Of a DNA stretch of 64,000 nucleotides, positions 45,646 to 54,065 are shown in pieces; the stretch's first letter is position 1, and each line of letters begins with the position of its first letter. The notes below the pieces were generated by a model. That model had not been told where the DNA came from. It saw only the letters and a program-made list of their open reading frames with translations, and ran no database searches. The DNA comes from Sphingomonas anseongensis (lineage in GTDB: Bacteria; Pseudomonadota; Alphaproteobacteria; Sphingomonadales; Sphingomonadaceae), in contig NZ_JAMGBC010000001.1 of assembly GCF_023516495.1 (NCBI RefSeq), forward strand, positions 558,001 through 622,000, given 5' to 3'. Position numbers and translations under genes: made by a program.

Positions 45646-48600
45646 TTATTTGCCTTGGTTGAGCCCGTTTAGCCAGGCATCGAAACCGGGATCGACCTCA
45701 ACCTCGGGGGCTGCATCGAACGCCGCGGACTGCTGCTTCATCCGGTTCAACATCTCGTCCCAGCCTTCCGGTCGCGGCATGTTCGCTGGCGGGCTCGGCT
45801 GCGGCAGGCTGACCCGGAACGGGGCGTCGGTCGTCAGGCCAAAAGCATCCGCGGCCATGCCGCGAAGGTACAGGCTGATCGAGCCGAGGCGAACAAAGGT
45901 CATTGGATTGAACGCCTCGACGGGCCCTCGCGGCTTCCCATCCGGGCCGAGCCTCAATGAATCCAGCCAACTGCGTACCTGTCCCATCCGCCCAGCGAGT
46001 GCGTTGAGGTCGGCCACAGTCTCGGCGAGATCCTGCAGCTTTTGCGTGATGTGGTTGCGCCGCTCGTCCATCTGCGCCTTGTGCTGCTGCTTCCACTGGT
46101 CGCTTCCGGAATCGTAGGCTTTCTGCAGTTCGTCGAGAGCCTGTCGAAGCTCGGCCGGCCCGCGCCCCGTCAAATAGCTGTTGGCTCCGCTCAGCCCGGC
46201 TCTCTGGAGCGTGTTCTGCAAATCCGCGAGCGCCCGTGATGCGGAGTCGAGGCTGGTTCCGAGCTCGACGAGCGGTTTCCGCTCGTTTTGCAGGAGGTTC
46301 AGCAACTCGTTCTGCGCTTCCAGGGTGTAGTAGAAGCTGGCCGTGGTCGCCGACGGCGAGGTGATGAACTCCCACAGTTCGCCCATGACCGCTCGGCCGT
46401 AACCCTGACCCGCCGTGAAGCGGTCCGTCACTCCGAACTGGTCGACGGCATTGCCCAGCCCCACCTGGCCGAGATCTCCCAGCCCGTTGAGTACATTCGA
46501 GAGTTGGGCGTCCGTCGGCTTGCCGCCGGGGGCGGTCGTTCCCTGCCCGGCCTGGGTCAGGCCCACACCGGCATCTAGCGCGCCGCATCCGCCCTGGCCG
46601 GCTTGGCCAGGACTGCCTGATCCTCCGTGACCAAGCGTGCCGGCTGTGCCTAAACCCGCCTGGGCAAGGCCGTTCAGCGAGGCCTGGGTTACGGGGCTTA
46701 CGACGTTCCGCAAGGCGGCCGCGTCGCCGCCCGTATCGAGCACTTTCAGCAGCAGGTTAATGTCGGCATCGTCATAATATTTGATGATTTCGGTGATGGG
46801 TTTCGATTCCCCCGCCACGATTCCACCCGCAACTTCCCCGGCGGCCGTACGGAGATATTCCGCAAAGTTCAGGCCGCGGCCTTCGACATAGGTTTTCAGC
46901 GATTTGAGGAGCTCCAAGTCCTGCGGGCTGATTTTCGCATCCTTCACGCCGCCCAGGATCTTGCGCGCCTGGAGTAGGGTGTTCGTAATCGGAGTGTTTG
47001 CCCAGCGGGGAATATCGTGCCAGCCGCGCGCCTCCGCGATGGCCTTCATCAGCGCCCATTCCCGCTCAGCGACATTGGCTCCGACCGCGGCCTTTTCGAC
47101 GTTGACCCCGGCCTGCTGGGCGGCCTTGACCAGTCCCGTGTCGAGCTCAGCGAACTTCGCCGCGGTTCTCGCCGCCTGCTGGGCCTCATAACCCGCAGGA
47201 CCCATTTTGATCAGATTGTCGATTTCCGTTCGGGCGATCAGCTGTTCGAAACCGGTTTTGGCGGTCGCCAGCTTCTGCTTCGCCCCTTCGAGTGCGACCG
47301 TATATTGGGATCCGGTCTCAGCCACCCTGCCCGCGACTGACGAAGCGCCGGTATAGCCCTTCATGCCAAGGATGTTCGGCTGCTGTCCCGGCGGGATGAG
47401 AGTCTTGTTGAATGCCTGCGTCTCGCCGAGCGCAGCGGCAGTCGCTTCCGTCGCCTTGCCGGCGGCCCCGGCCACTTGCGTCGTTTCAGCGGCCGCTGCG
47501 GCGGCACGCCGCGCCGCGAGGAACTTGTACGCCTTGAAACCGAGCTTCCCGACGCCGACACCCAGGTTCATCAGCGCGAAGGCCAGGTCCGCCTTTTCGT
47601 AGATCGCGCGCGACTCATACCAATTGGTCAGAAGGCCCTGGAGGCCGGTCGTCGATGAAGCGATGTAAACGTAGCGTTCCTGCCAGGTCGAAGTGGCGGC
47701 CAGATAGGCGTTGATATTCTTTGCAACGTCACCCTGCACCCGGGCGAGCTCGCCGATCATCCGGTCTTGGATCTGGTTCTCGTGCTGGAGCGCACGGTCC
47801 CATTTGATCTCAGTGTCGCGGTCGCGCGGATCGAGCGCGCCTTCCGTATAGCCAGCCTTGACCATGCCCTGGAGGATCAGGTCCATCAGGTCGTCGGGCT
47901 GAGTGACCTCGCAGCGCGGCTGCGCCTGGGGTTGAGGCGCCTGCTGGACCGGATTGTTGATGTTGATGACGGGCGGCCCGCCCTGCGCGATCTGCAGCGG
48001 GAATCCGACCTGCTTGCCGTCCCTGTTGCCGCCGGGATTGTACCTGCAAACGAGCCAGGAGGAGCCGCCGCCGACGGTGCGTGCGCAGCCGAAGGTGGTC
48101 GTCGTCGGCCAAAGGACCTGGCTGATATGGCCGACCTTGTACCAATCGCCGGTGGTGCTGATGTTCGGGAATGTTCCGGGAGTGAAATAGGGCCGCTCGT
48201 CTAGCCAGCTTTGGAATAGCCTCCCCGAATTCCAGTTCGGAAGGCCCTGGCTGATGTTCTCACGGATCGTTCCGCGCCCCTCGCGCGATGCATGGACGAG
48301 CTTTCCCGTTTGGGCGAGCGTAGTGGCGTAGGATAGCGCGGATCGCTCGAGCGCCGGATCCCATGCCATCGCCGGCGCACCATACAGGGAACGGATGCTG
48401 TTATGCCCCTTGAAGACGTCGATCATCTCGATGTCCGCCGGCCGCGTGCAGTTAAGGTCGATCGCGGGCCGACCGTCCGTCGGCACGCCTGGCTGCCTCG
48501 CCACCGTGGGAATCGTCTGCGACGGGCAGGTTCGGATCAGATCCTCGAGCCGACGTCCGGTCGGTAGCTTCTGCAGGTCCTCGCGGGTGACTGCCTGGAC

Positions 48601-48732
48601 CGCGGAAGGCACGTCCTGCAGCACCGCTTCCGGTGCAGCCAGCGCCGGGGCCGGCACCAATATGGAGATGATGGAGATCGCCGAAACGCCGTTGCGAAGA
48701 CCGGCCACTGTAGGTGACGGTGGATTGCGCAT
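45646..48732 (-). CDS. Large exported CAP/SCP-domain protein (1028 residues)
   Basis: A signal peptide (SAISIISILVPAPALAAPE) leads to a short segment resembling a TonB-receptor plug (VTREDLQKLPTGRRLEDLI) without any beta-barrel. A CAP/PR-1 domain follows (about 98-245: GHNSIRSLYGAPAMAWDPAL, HISQVLWPTTTTFGCARTV), then a Gln/Pro linker. The next 500 residues are mostly helical and Ala-rich and include a hydrophobic stretch near residue 400. A Gly-rich linker (about 720-760) and a C-terminal helical region end the protein. ATG 48732 has AGGGGG upstream. Most bacterial CAP proteins are 150-300 residues, so the extra domains are unexplained. Confidence 0.85.
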   Translation of the reverse strand: MRNPPSPTVAGLRNGVSAISIISILVPAPALAAPEAVLQDVPSAVQAVTREDLQKLPTGRRLEDLIRTCPSQTIPTVARQPGVPTDGRPAIDLNCTRPADIEMIDVFKGHNSIRSLYGAPAMAWDPALERSALSYATTLAQTGKLVHASREGRGTIRENISQGLPNWNSGRLFQSWLDERPYFTPGTFPNISTTGDWYKVGHISQVLWPTTTTFGCARTVGGGSSWLVCRYNPGGNRDGKQVGFPLQIAQGGPPVININNPVQQAPQPQAQPRCEVTQPDDLMDLILQGMVKAGYTEGALDPRDRDTEIKWDRALQHENQIQDRMIGELARVQGDVAKNINAYLAATSTWQERYVYIASSTTGLQGLLTNWYESRAIYEKADLAFALMNLGVGVGKLGFKAYKFLAARRAAAAAAETTQVAGAAGKATEATAAALGETQAFNKTLIPPGQQPNILGMKGYTGASSVAGRVAETGSQYTVALEGAKQKLATAKTGFEQLIARTEIDNLIKMGPAGYEAQQAARTAAKFAELDTGLVKAAQQAGVNVEKAAVGANVAEREWALMKAIAEARGWHDIPRWANTPITNTLLQARKILGGVKDAKISPQDLELLKSLKTYVEGRGLNFAEYLRTAAGEVAGGIVAGESKPITEIIKYYDDADINLLLKVLDTGGDAAALRNVVSPVTQASLNGLAQAGLGTAGTLGHGGSGSPGQAGQGGCGALDAGVGLTQAGQGTTAPGGKPTDAQLSNVLNGLGDLGQVGLGNAVDQFGVTDRFTAGQGYGRAVMGELWEFITSPSATTASFYYTLEAQNELLNLLQNERKPLVELGTSLDSASRALADLQNTLQRAGLSGANSYLTGRGPAELRQALDELQKAYDSGSDQWKQQHKAQMDERRNHITQKLQDLAETVADLNALAGRMGQVRSWLDSLRLGPDGKPRGPVEAFNPMTFVRLGSISLYLRGMAADAFGLTTDAPFRVSLPQPSPPANMPRPEGWDEMLNRMKQQSAAFDAAPEVEVDPGFDAWLNGLNQGK

Positions 48733-48811
48733 GCCTGCCCCCTGCCGCATGAACGGCACCTGCCCCACCGAAGCCGCAGCTTAGCACGAGCGACGCTCGC
48801 GGAAGAGTCCC

Positions 48812-49558
48812 TCAGACCTGCGTGGTGAAGGGCGAGAAGTCCGTGTGCTCGTCGTAAACGTCGACGCCTTCGCGGCGCTTCAGCCATCCCACCACCGCAT
48901 AGGTGACCGGGGTGAGGATCACTTCCCAGCTGACCTTCAGGATGAACTGGCTGAGCATGACTTCTCCGAGGACGCTCAGCGGCCAGTCCATCATTCCGTA
49001 GAATGCCAGCGGGTAGAAAATCAGGCTATCGGCACCCTCGCCGATGATCGTGCTGCCGATGGTCCGGGTCCACAAATGCTTTCCCTTGGTCCACACTTTC
49101 ATCTTCGCGAGCACGACTGAGTTCAGGAAATCGCCGACGAAGAATGCCGTCAGCGATGCAAGGATGATCCGCCAGCCCGATCCGAACACGCGTTCGTAAG
49201 CGCCCTGCCCCGTCCAACCCTCGGCGACGGGCAGATGGACGACGGTCCATTCCATCACGCCCATGAACAACAGCGCCGCGAAGCCGGCCCAGATTGCTCG
49301 CCTGGCGCGGGCGAAGCCGTACACCTCGGTCAGGATATCATCGATTACGTAGGAGATCGGGAAGAACAGGATTCCTGCGCCGAACGGCCATGGGCCGACC
49401 AGCGGAAGGTCGACCACCGACCTCTTTTCGGCACCGATGACGTTGGACAGCAGCAGGACGACAACAAAGGCCACCATCACGAAGTCGAAATAGCGGAATT
49501 GACGGCCCTTAAGGTCCGCCGCGTCGACATGTTTCGGCTTTCGCGTGAACGCCCCCAC
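48812..49558 (-). CDS. Queuosine-precursor transporter (YhhQ/COG1738)
   Basis: The 248-residue integral membrane protein has six or so helices and the family segments VVLLLSNVIGAEK, LFFPISYVIDDILTEVYGFARARR and STIIGEGADSLIFYPLAF. E. coli YhhQ imports preQ0/preQ1, the precursors of queuosine in tRNA, so this organism may salvage them. It is upstream of the CAP gene on the minus strand with a 79-base gap. Confidence 0.9.
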   Translation of the reverse strand: MGAFTRKPKHVDAADLKGRQFRYFDFVMVAFVVVLLLSNVIGAEKRSVVDLPLVGPWPFGAGILFFPISYVIDDILTEVYGFARARRAIWAGFAALLFMGVMEWTVVHLPVAEGWTGQGAYERVFGSGWRIILASLTAFFVGDFLNSVVLAKMKVWTKGKHLWTRTIGSTIIGEGADSLIFYPLAFYGMMDWPLSVLGEVMLSQFILKVSWEVILTPVTYAVVGWLKRREGVDVYDEHTDFSPFTTQV

Positions 49559-49615
49559 GGACGTTTCTTAGCCGCGTTGACGCCGCTTAGGCGAGCACCT
49601 AATTCCAGCGCCGGC

Positions 49616-49689
49616 GCGGGCGTAGCTCAATGGCAGAGCAGAAGCTTCCCAAGCTTACGACGAGGGTTCGATTCCCTTCGCCCGCTCCA
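49616..49689 (+). tRNA. tRNA-Gly (anticodon CCC)
   Basis: The acceptor GCGGGCG (49616-49622) pairs with CGCCCGC (49679-49685). A D-arm GCTC/GAGC, an anticodon loop TTCCCAA and a T arm with GGTTCGATTCC are readable, and the 3' CCA is encoded. It decodes GGG glycine codons. One pair at the outer end of the anticodon stem is a mismatch, as in known CCC-type glycine tRNAs. Confidence 0.93.
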
Positions 49690-49703
49690 GAACCGGCCGG
49701 TGA

Positions 49704-50453
49704 CTAGCCGCTTACCACCTCAAAATCCGCGGCCTTCAATCGATCCCGGAGCACCCGCGCGCACCCCTCGGCTAGGTCCGCGTCTTCCGAGCGGACGACG
49801 AAATCGGCGCCGAACTTGCCGCCGCCGTAGAATGGATAACTCCCGATCGACACTCCCGGATGCTCGTCCTGCACCTCTTTCAGCAGTAGCGCGACGTCGC
49901 TTTCCGCCACATGGGCCCGGACGGTGACGGACACGATCGGCGAGCCGCCTTCCAGCTTTCCTTCCAGTCCCTCGAGCATCGAGCGTGCGATGTTGGGCAC
50001 TCCGGCAAGGATATAAACGTTGCCCATCCTCACACCCGGAGCGCCCGACGTGGGATTGGGGATCAGCTCGGCGCCTTCGGGCACCCGGGCCATCCTGAGC
50101 CGGGCCTCGGTCAGCCCGCCGGGGCGACCGCGATAATAATCCTCCAGCACCAGCCGCGCCTGCGGGTGGACGACGACGGGAACGCCGAAGGCGGCGGCGA
50201 TGGAGTCCACGGTGATGTCGTCATGAGTCGGGCCGATTCCGCCGGTTGTGAAGACATAGTCATGGACTGGGCGGAGAGCGTTCACCGCATCGACGATCGC
50301 TTCCAGCACATCAGGCACCACTCTCGCCTCAGCTAGGCGGACTCCCTGGCGGTTCAGCCAGTTCGCCACCTGCGCGATGTTCTTTTCCTCGGTCCGGCCG
50401 GAAAGGATCTCGTCGCCGATGACGACCAGCGCCGCGGTCCACACCCGATTCAT
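49704..50453 (-). CDS. CinA N-terminal/MoeA-MogA-like competence-damage protein
   Basis: The 249-residue protein has the molybdopterin-binding-like fold of CinA's N-terminal half: LVVIGDEILSGRTEEKNIAQ, DYVFTTGGIGPTHDDIT, GVRMGNVYILAGVP. The nicotinamide-nucleotide amidase domain of full CinA is absent, so it matches the short CinA-N form. Its function is uncertain (related proteins have ADP-ribose pyrophosphatase activity). It is divergent from the map gene, with its start within about 80 bases of map. Confidence 0.88.
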   Translation of the reverse strand: MNRVWTAALVVIGDEILSGRTEEKNIAQVANWLNRQGVRLAEARVVPDVLEAIVDAVNALRPVHDYVFTTGGIGPTHDDITVDSIAAAFGVPVVVHPQARLVLEDYYRGRPGGLTEARLRMARVPEGAELIPNPTSGAPGVRMGNVYILAGVPNIARSMLEGLEGKLEGGSPIVSVTVRAHVAESDVALLLKEVQDEHPGVSIGSYPFYGGGKFGADFVVRSEDADLAEGCARVLRDRLKAADFEVVSG

Positions 50454-50529
50454 CCAAGCGCCTCCTTCGTCCCTTCTACAGCCGCGCCGAGGGGTCGCAA
50501 TCGCGAACGTCCCGGCCTATTTAGGTCCG

Positions 50530-51360
50530 ATGACCCAGTATATTACCGTCGCCGGAGACGACCGCGTCGAAGCACGCAATGGAGTGATCAAGCTCCACGG
50601 GCCCGAGGCCTTCGAAGGCATGCGCCGGGCCGGGCGCCTGGCGGCGGAAATCCTCGACGCCCTGGTGCCGCATGTCGTTCCCGGAGTGACCACGGACGAG
50701 CTGGATTCGATCGTCCACCGGATGACGACCGAGGGCGGCGGGGTGCCTGCAACCCTTGGCTACCGCGGTTTCACGAAGAGCTGCTGCACGTCGATCAACC
50801 ACGTCGTGTGCCACGGAATTCCCGGCGAGAAGGTTCTGAAGGACGGCGACATCGTCAATATCGACGTGACTCCGATCGTCGATGGCTGGCACGGCGACAC
50901 GAGCCGGATGTTCCTGGTCGGCGACGTTCCGTTGAAGGCCCGCAAGCTGGTCGACACCACCTACGAATGCCTGATGCTCGGTCTCCAGCAGGCCAGGCCC
51001 GGCAACCGGCTCGGGGACGTCGCCCATGCAATCCAGCGCCACGCCGAGGCTAACCGCTACAGCGTCGTCCGCGATTTTTGCGGCCATGGAGTCGGGCGCC
51101 TGTTTCACGACAGCCCCGAGGTGATTCACGCGGGGCGGCCCGGGACAGGGCCAGAGCTGAAGCCGGGAATGATCTTCACCGTCGAGCCGATGATCAACAT
51201 TGGGCGGCCGGACGTGAAGCTTCTCGACGACGGCTGGACCGCGGTGACCCGCGATCGCTCGCTCTCCGCACAGTTCGAGCATTCGATCGGGATTACCGAC
51301 ACCGGCTGTGAGATTTTCACGAAGAGCCCGAAGGACTTCGACAAGCCACCTTATCTGTAG
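50530..51360 (+). CDS. map: Methionine aminopeptidase type I
   Basis: The enzyme removes the initiator Met from nascent proteins. Metal ligands are visible in DIVNIDVTPIVDGWHGDTSRM (two Asp), FCGHGVGRLFHDSP (His), IFTVEPMINIG (Glu) and AQFEHSIGITDTG (Glu). SINHVVCHGIP holds a catalytic His. ATG 50530 gives 276 residues, the usual type I length; longer in-frame starts would overlap the divergent cinA-like gene. Confidence 0.96.
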   Translation: MTQYITVAGDDRVEARNGVIKLHGPEAFEGMRRAGRLAAEILDALVPHVVPGVTTDELDSIVHRMTTEGGGVPATLGYRGFTKSCCTSINHVVCHGIPGEKVLKDGDIVNIDVTPIVDGWHGDTSRMFLVGDVPLKARKLVDTTYECLMLGLQQARPGNRLGDVAHAIQRHAEANRYSVVRDFCGHGVGRLFHDSPEVIHAGRPGTGPELKPGMIFTVEPMINIGRPDVKLLDDGWTAVTRDRSLSAQFEHSIGITDTGCEIFTKSPKDFDKPPYL

Positions 51361-51368
51361 TCGTTAAA

Positions 51369-51424
51369 GCCCGCCGGCACGCGCTGGCGTGCATCTGGGG
51401 GAGATCCCAGCGGCGCCGACGGGC
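51369..51424. other. Three-way-junction secondary structure between convergent genes
   Basis: GCCCG-C-CGGC (51369-51378) pairs with GCCG-A-CGGGC (51415-51424) across one mismatch. Two inner hairpins fill the interior: ACGC/GCGT with a GCTG loop (51379-51390) and CTGGG/CCCAG with a six-base loop (51395-51410). It starts eight bases after map stops and ends eight bases before the small membrane protein gene's stop. It may be a bidirectional terminator or mRNA-stabilising element, although no T run is present. Confidence 0.5.
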
Positions 51425-51432
51425 GGTGCCGA

Positions 51433-51576
51433 TCAGATCGACACCAACAGGAACAGGAGCAGGAAGGCCGTCAGCGCGACGATCGAGCCGACCACGGCCA
51501 CGGTCGCCAACGGAAAGTCGCCCGCGCTGAGCTTGGCGGATCCGTCGATTTCGATCCGTGAATAATCCTTTGTCAA
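51433..51576 (-). CDS. Small single-helix membrane protein (47 residues), TTG start
   Basis: The frame encodes a polar N-terminus (TKDYSRIEIDGSAKLSAGDF) and one C-terminal membrane helix (VAVVGSIVALTAFLLLFLLV). TTG 51576 is preferred because GGAGAGG lies five bases upstream and the longer version from 51657 adds a stretch without an obvious role. I do not recognise the family. It may be a small membrane regulator or assembly peptide. Confidence 0.6.
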   Translation of the reverse strand: MTKDYSRIEIDGSAKLSAGDFPLATVAVVGSIVALTAFLLLFLLVSI

Positions 51577-51766
51577 AGTATCCTCTCCACTATTCAGCGC
51601 CACGGCATTCCGGGCAGCGGTGACTCGTCGAAGAAGCAGCTCCGAAGCAGCGATCATCGTTGACGTCCTTCACGCGCGCACTTGCGACCCGAGCCGGCGG
51701 ACGGCGCGTCAGAAATTCCGGGACTCGTGAAATGATGCGGCCACTGCCGCGACATCGCGCCCTGCC

Positions 51767-51783
51767 CCGCCCGTCAGGGGCGG
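51767..51783 (-). terminator. GC-rich hairpin after the 25-residue ORF
   Basis: CCGCCC and GGGCGG form a six-base-pair perfect stem with a five-base loop. On the minus strand it is about 13 bases after the stop of the 25-residue ORF. There is no T run, so termination is uncertain. Confidence 0.35.
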
Positions 51784-51795
51784 AGCGTCAGGCGC

Positions 51796-51873
51796 TCAGG
51801 CTCGTGCGGTGCTGCTTCCGCCGTGGACTTGAGGACGACCAAGGATGGTGTTCTTAAACATCTGATCATCCAT
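51796..51873 (-). CDS. 25-residue peptide ORF, unknown function
   Basis: The ATG at 51873 is preceded by AAGGGGG with a five-base gap, an unusually strong Shine-Dalgarno. The product has a charged/polar start (DDQMFKN), a basic centre (LGRPQVHGG) and a short SSTARA tail. It has no homology I can recall. The ORF begins 43 bases after the nucleotidyltransferase and is followed by a hairpin, so it could be a real small peptide gene. A chance ORF next to a functional ribosome site cannot be excluded. Confidence 0.35.
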   Translation of the reverse strand: MDDQMFKNTILGRPQVHGGSSTARA

Positions 51874-51916
51874 ATGGACCCCCTTGGCGCGGTTTCAAGG
51901 CGGCCGCCGAAATGGT

Positions 51917-52669
51917 TCAGGCGGCCGCGCTGTCGCCTTTCGAATCCCACCTGGCGACCAGCTCCCGCGCGCGCTCGACGTCCTGTGGGAAGTCAACTTC
52001 TCCCCATTCCTCGCCGGCGATGTCGAAAGTCCACACGTCCGACTGTTGGGCGAGGTGGTGGATCACTCGCAGGTACCAGATGGTCGTGCCCTCGGGCGTG
52101 CGGATGTCGCGCTCGATCGCCTCGAGGAAGCGTTCCGCTCCGCCGGAGCGGAAAGCCAGCAGGCCGATCGACTCGCCGTTGACGCCGGCACTGATCCGCT
52201 TGCCGATCGACCGCAACCGGCCGTCATCATCGACGACCACTTTCATATCGTCGGAATCGTAGCTGTCCTTGCGGTCGATGGTCACACAGATGCCCTGACG
52301 CTGGTTGGCGATCACTCGGGCCATCAGCGGGTCGGAGACGAGCGTGTCGCCGTTCCAGACGAGGCAGTCTCCGGAGAGTTCGTCTCGGGCCATGAACAGC
52401 GACCCCAGGTTGTCCGCTACCTTGTAGAACGGATTGTAGACGGCGCGGACGTTGGGGCCCGCAGTTCTGTTCGAGAGCGCCTCGTTGACGAGTTCGTCAT
52501 GGAAGCCGGTGACCACCACGGCTTCGCGCACTCCGTTTGCATCCAGGCAGTCGAGCTGGCGGTCAAGCAAGGTTCGGCCGCCAAAGTCGATCAGGCACTT
52601 AGGCCGGTTGTCGACCATGTGGCCGAGGCGCGAGCCCTGGCCTGCCGAAAGGATGATCGCCCTATCCAT
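51917..52669 (-). CDS. Sugar/phosphocholine-type nucleotidyltransferase
   Basis: A GT-A nucleotidyltransferase fold opens with IILSAGQGSRLGHMVDNRPK, and acidic metal ligands appear in LVWNGDTLVSDP. The sequence resembles LicC-like NTP transferases that activate phosphocholine or sugar phosphates. No lic genes are nearby, so the substrate is open. It is divergent from glnB across 74 bases. Confidence 0.85.
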   Translation of the reverse strand: MDRAIILSAGQGSRLGHMVDNRPKCLIDFGGRTLLDRQLDCLDANGVREAVVVTGFHDELVNEALSNRTAGPNVRAVYNPFYKVADNLGSLFMARDELSGDCLVWNGDTLVSDPLMARVIANQRQGICVTIDRKDSYDSDDMKVVVDDDGRLRSIGKRISAGVNGESIGLLAFRSGGAERFLEAIERDIRTPEGTTIWYLRVIHHLAQQSDVWTFDIAGEEWGEVDFPQDVERARELVARWDSKGDSAAA

Positions 52670-52728
52670 TTGGCGCCACTGCCTTTCAAATGCGGCGGCG
52701 ATTGGGCATTAGCTCTGTCATCACCTGA

Positions 52729-53082
<354 letters not shown>

Positions 53083-53292
53083 ATGGACGACCCACGCCTC
53101 GCCTCCATGTCGCCGGACGAGCTGAAGGCAGCGATGCGGACGCTCGGCTATCGCACGCAGGCCGACCTGGCGACCGCGATCGGGGTGTCACGCTCGGCGG
53201 TGAGCCTGTGGCTGGAAGGCAAGGTCGGAGTGCCTCGGCCGGTTGCGATGCTCCTTCGGATGCTCGTCGCCGCGCAACGCCGGATTTACTGA
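53083..53292 (+). CDS. Small helix-turn-helix protein
   Basis: The 69-residue protein contains an XRE-like HTH (LGYRTQADLATAIGVSRSAVSLWLEGK) and little else. It may bind DNA as a dimer. Its ATG begins directly after the glnB stop, so the two are co-transcribed. A role in nitrogen control is inferred from position only. Confidence 0.75.
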   Translation: MDDPRLASMSPDELKAAMRTLGYRTQADLATAIGVSRSAVSLWLEGKVGVPRPVAMLLRMLVAAQRRIY

Positions 53293-53369
53293 TCCCAGGC
53301 AACAAACCGCTGCAACTACTCCCCCGCCGGCACGTTACGCTTGGCAATCAATTAGTGGGAGGAACGGCC

Positions 53370-53525
53370 ATGCTTTGGACCATTCTCGTCATCTTGCTAA
53401 TCCTGCTGCTGGTCGGAGCGCTTCCGCGCTGGGGCTATAGCAGCGGCTGGGGCTACGGCCCGTCGGGCCTGCTTGGGCTCATCCTCATTATCGTGGTCAT
53501 CCTTCTCCTCACCGGGAATCTCTGA
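53370..53525 (+). CDS. DUF3309 small membrane protein
   Basis: The 51-residue product has two hydrophobic segments around a turn (LPRWGYSSGWGYGPSG), the pattern of the DUF3309 family. Family function is unknown. GGGAGG lies seven bases upstream of ATG 53370. It is located between the HTH gene and two lipoprotein genes, with a gap of 77 bases on the left that may hold its promoter. Confidence 0.85.
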   Translation: MLWTILVILLILLLVGALPRWGYSSGWGYGPSGLLGLILIIVVILLLTGNL

Positions 53526-53569
53526 CCGATCAACTTTTCTAGAAACGGGCTAACTACAGGGGTCCCAGT

Positions 53570-54043
53570 ATGCGTACCGACGTCGCTTTTTTCACGCTTC
53601 TTTCGATTGCCGCCATCGCCGGGTGCAAGACGGCGAACACCGCTGCGGACGCAGTCAAGAGCGCCGGAGAAACGGTCGCAAGCGGAGCCGGCGATCTTGC
53701 CGGCGGTGCGGTTTCGCTGGTCAACGTCGACCTGTCGAACGTCCTCAACAATCTCGCGCTCGACCTGCACATCGACAAGGCGAACATCCCGATCAACGCG
53801 CAGATCCCGATAACCATCGCGGCGAACGTTTGTGGCGTGAACATCAACATCCTGTCGATGTCTGGCGGCGGAAGCTCCACCTGCACCGCCAACAGCATAT
53901 CTCCGGAGCTAAAGCAGTACATTCAGCAGCAGCTCGCCGCCAACGGGTCGGTCGGAGGTGGCGACCAGTCGCAGATTCCGACGAACACGCAAACGCCGGT
54001 CACCACCAACACGACGACGAACACGACCCAGCGACCCCAGTAA
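53570..54043 (+). CDS. Chaplin-like lipoprotein 1 (uncharacterised)
   Basis: A lipoprotein signal (lipobox IAGC, C19) is followed by an Ala/Gly-rich region and a conserved core with VNVDLSNVLNNLALDL, IPINAQIPITIAANVCG and a second Cys 17 residues later (C88 and C105). The tail is Gln/Asn/Thr-rich. The core shares its order with the next gene. Alternating hydrophobic residues and a Cys pair suggest beta-strands and possible amyloid-like assembly. The actinobacterial chaplin resemblance is by eye only. Confidence 0.75.
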   Translation: MRTDVAFFTLLSIAAIAGCKTANTAADAVKSAGETVASGAGDLAGGAVSLVNVDLSNVLNNLALDLHIDKANIPINAQIPITIAANVCGVNINILSMSGGGSSTCTANSISPELKQYIQQQLAANGSVGGGDQSQIPTNTQTPVTTNTTTNTTQRPQ

Positions 54044-54065
54044 ATTTGTACAAGGAGAAGTAAGT

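Noticed and set aside
45646..48732. The CAP protein as a TonB-dependent receptor
   Set aside because: Only a short plug-like segment is present. There is no beta-barrel and the body is helical.
51660..51857. Plus-strand 65-residue frame beside the 25-residue ORF
   Set aside because: It has Arg-rich noise composition, no ribosome site and lies antisense to the better supported small ORF.
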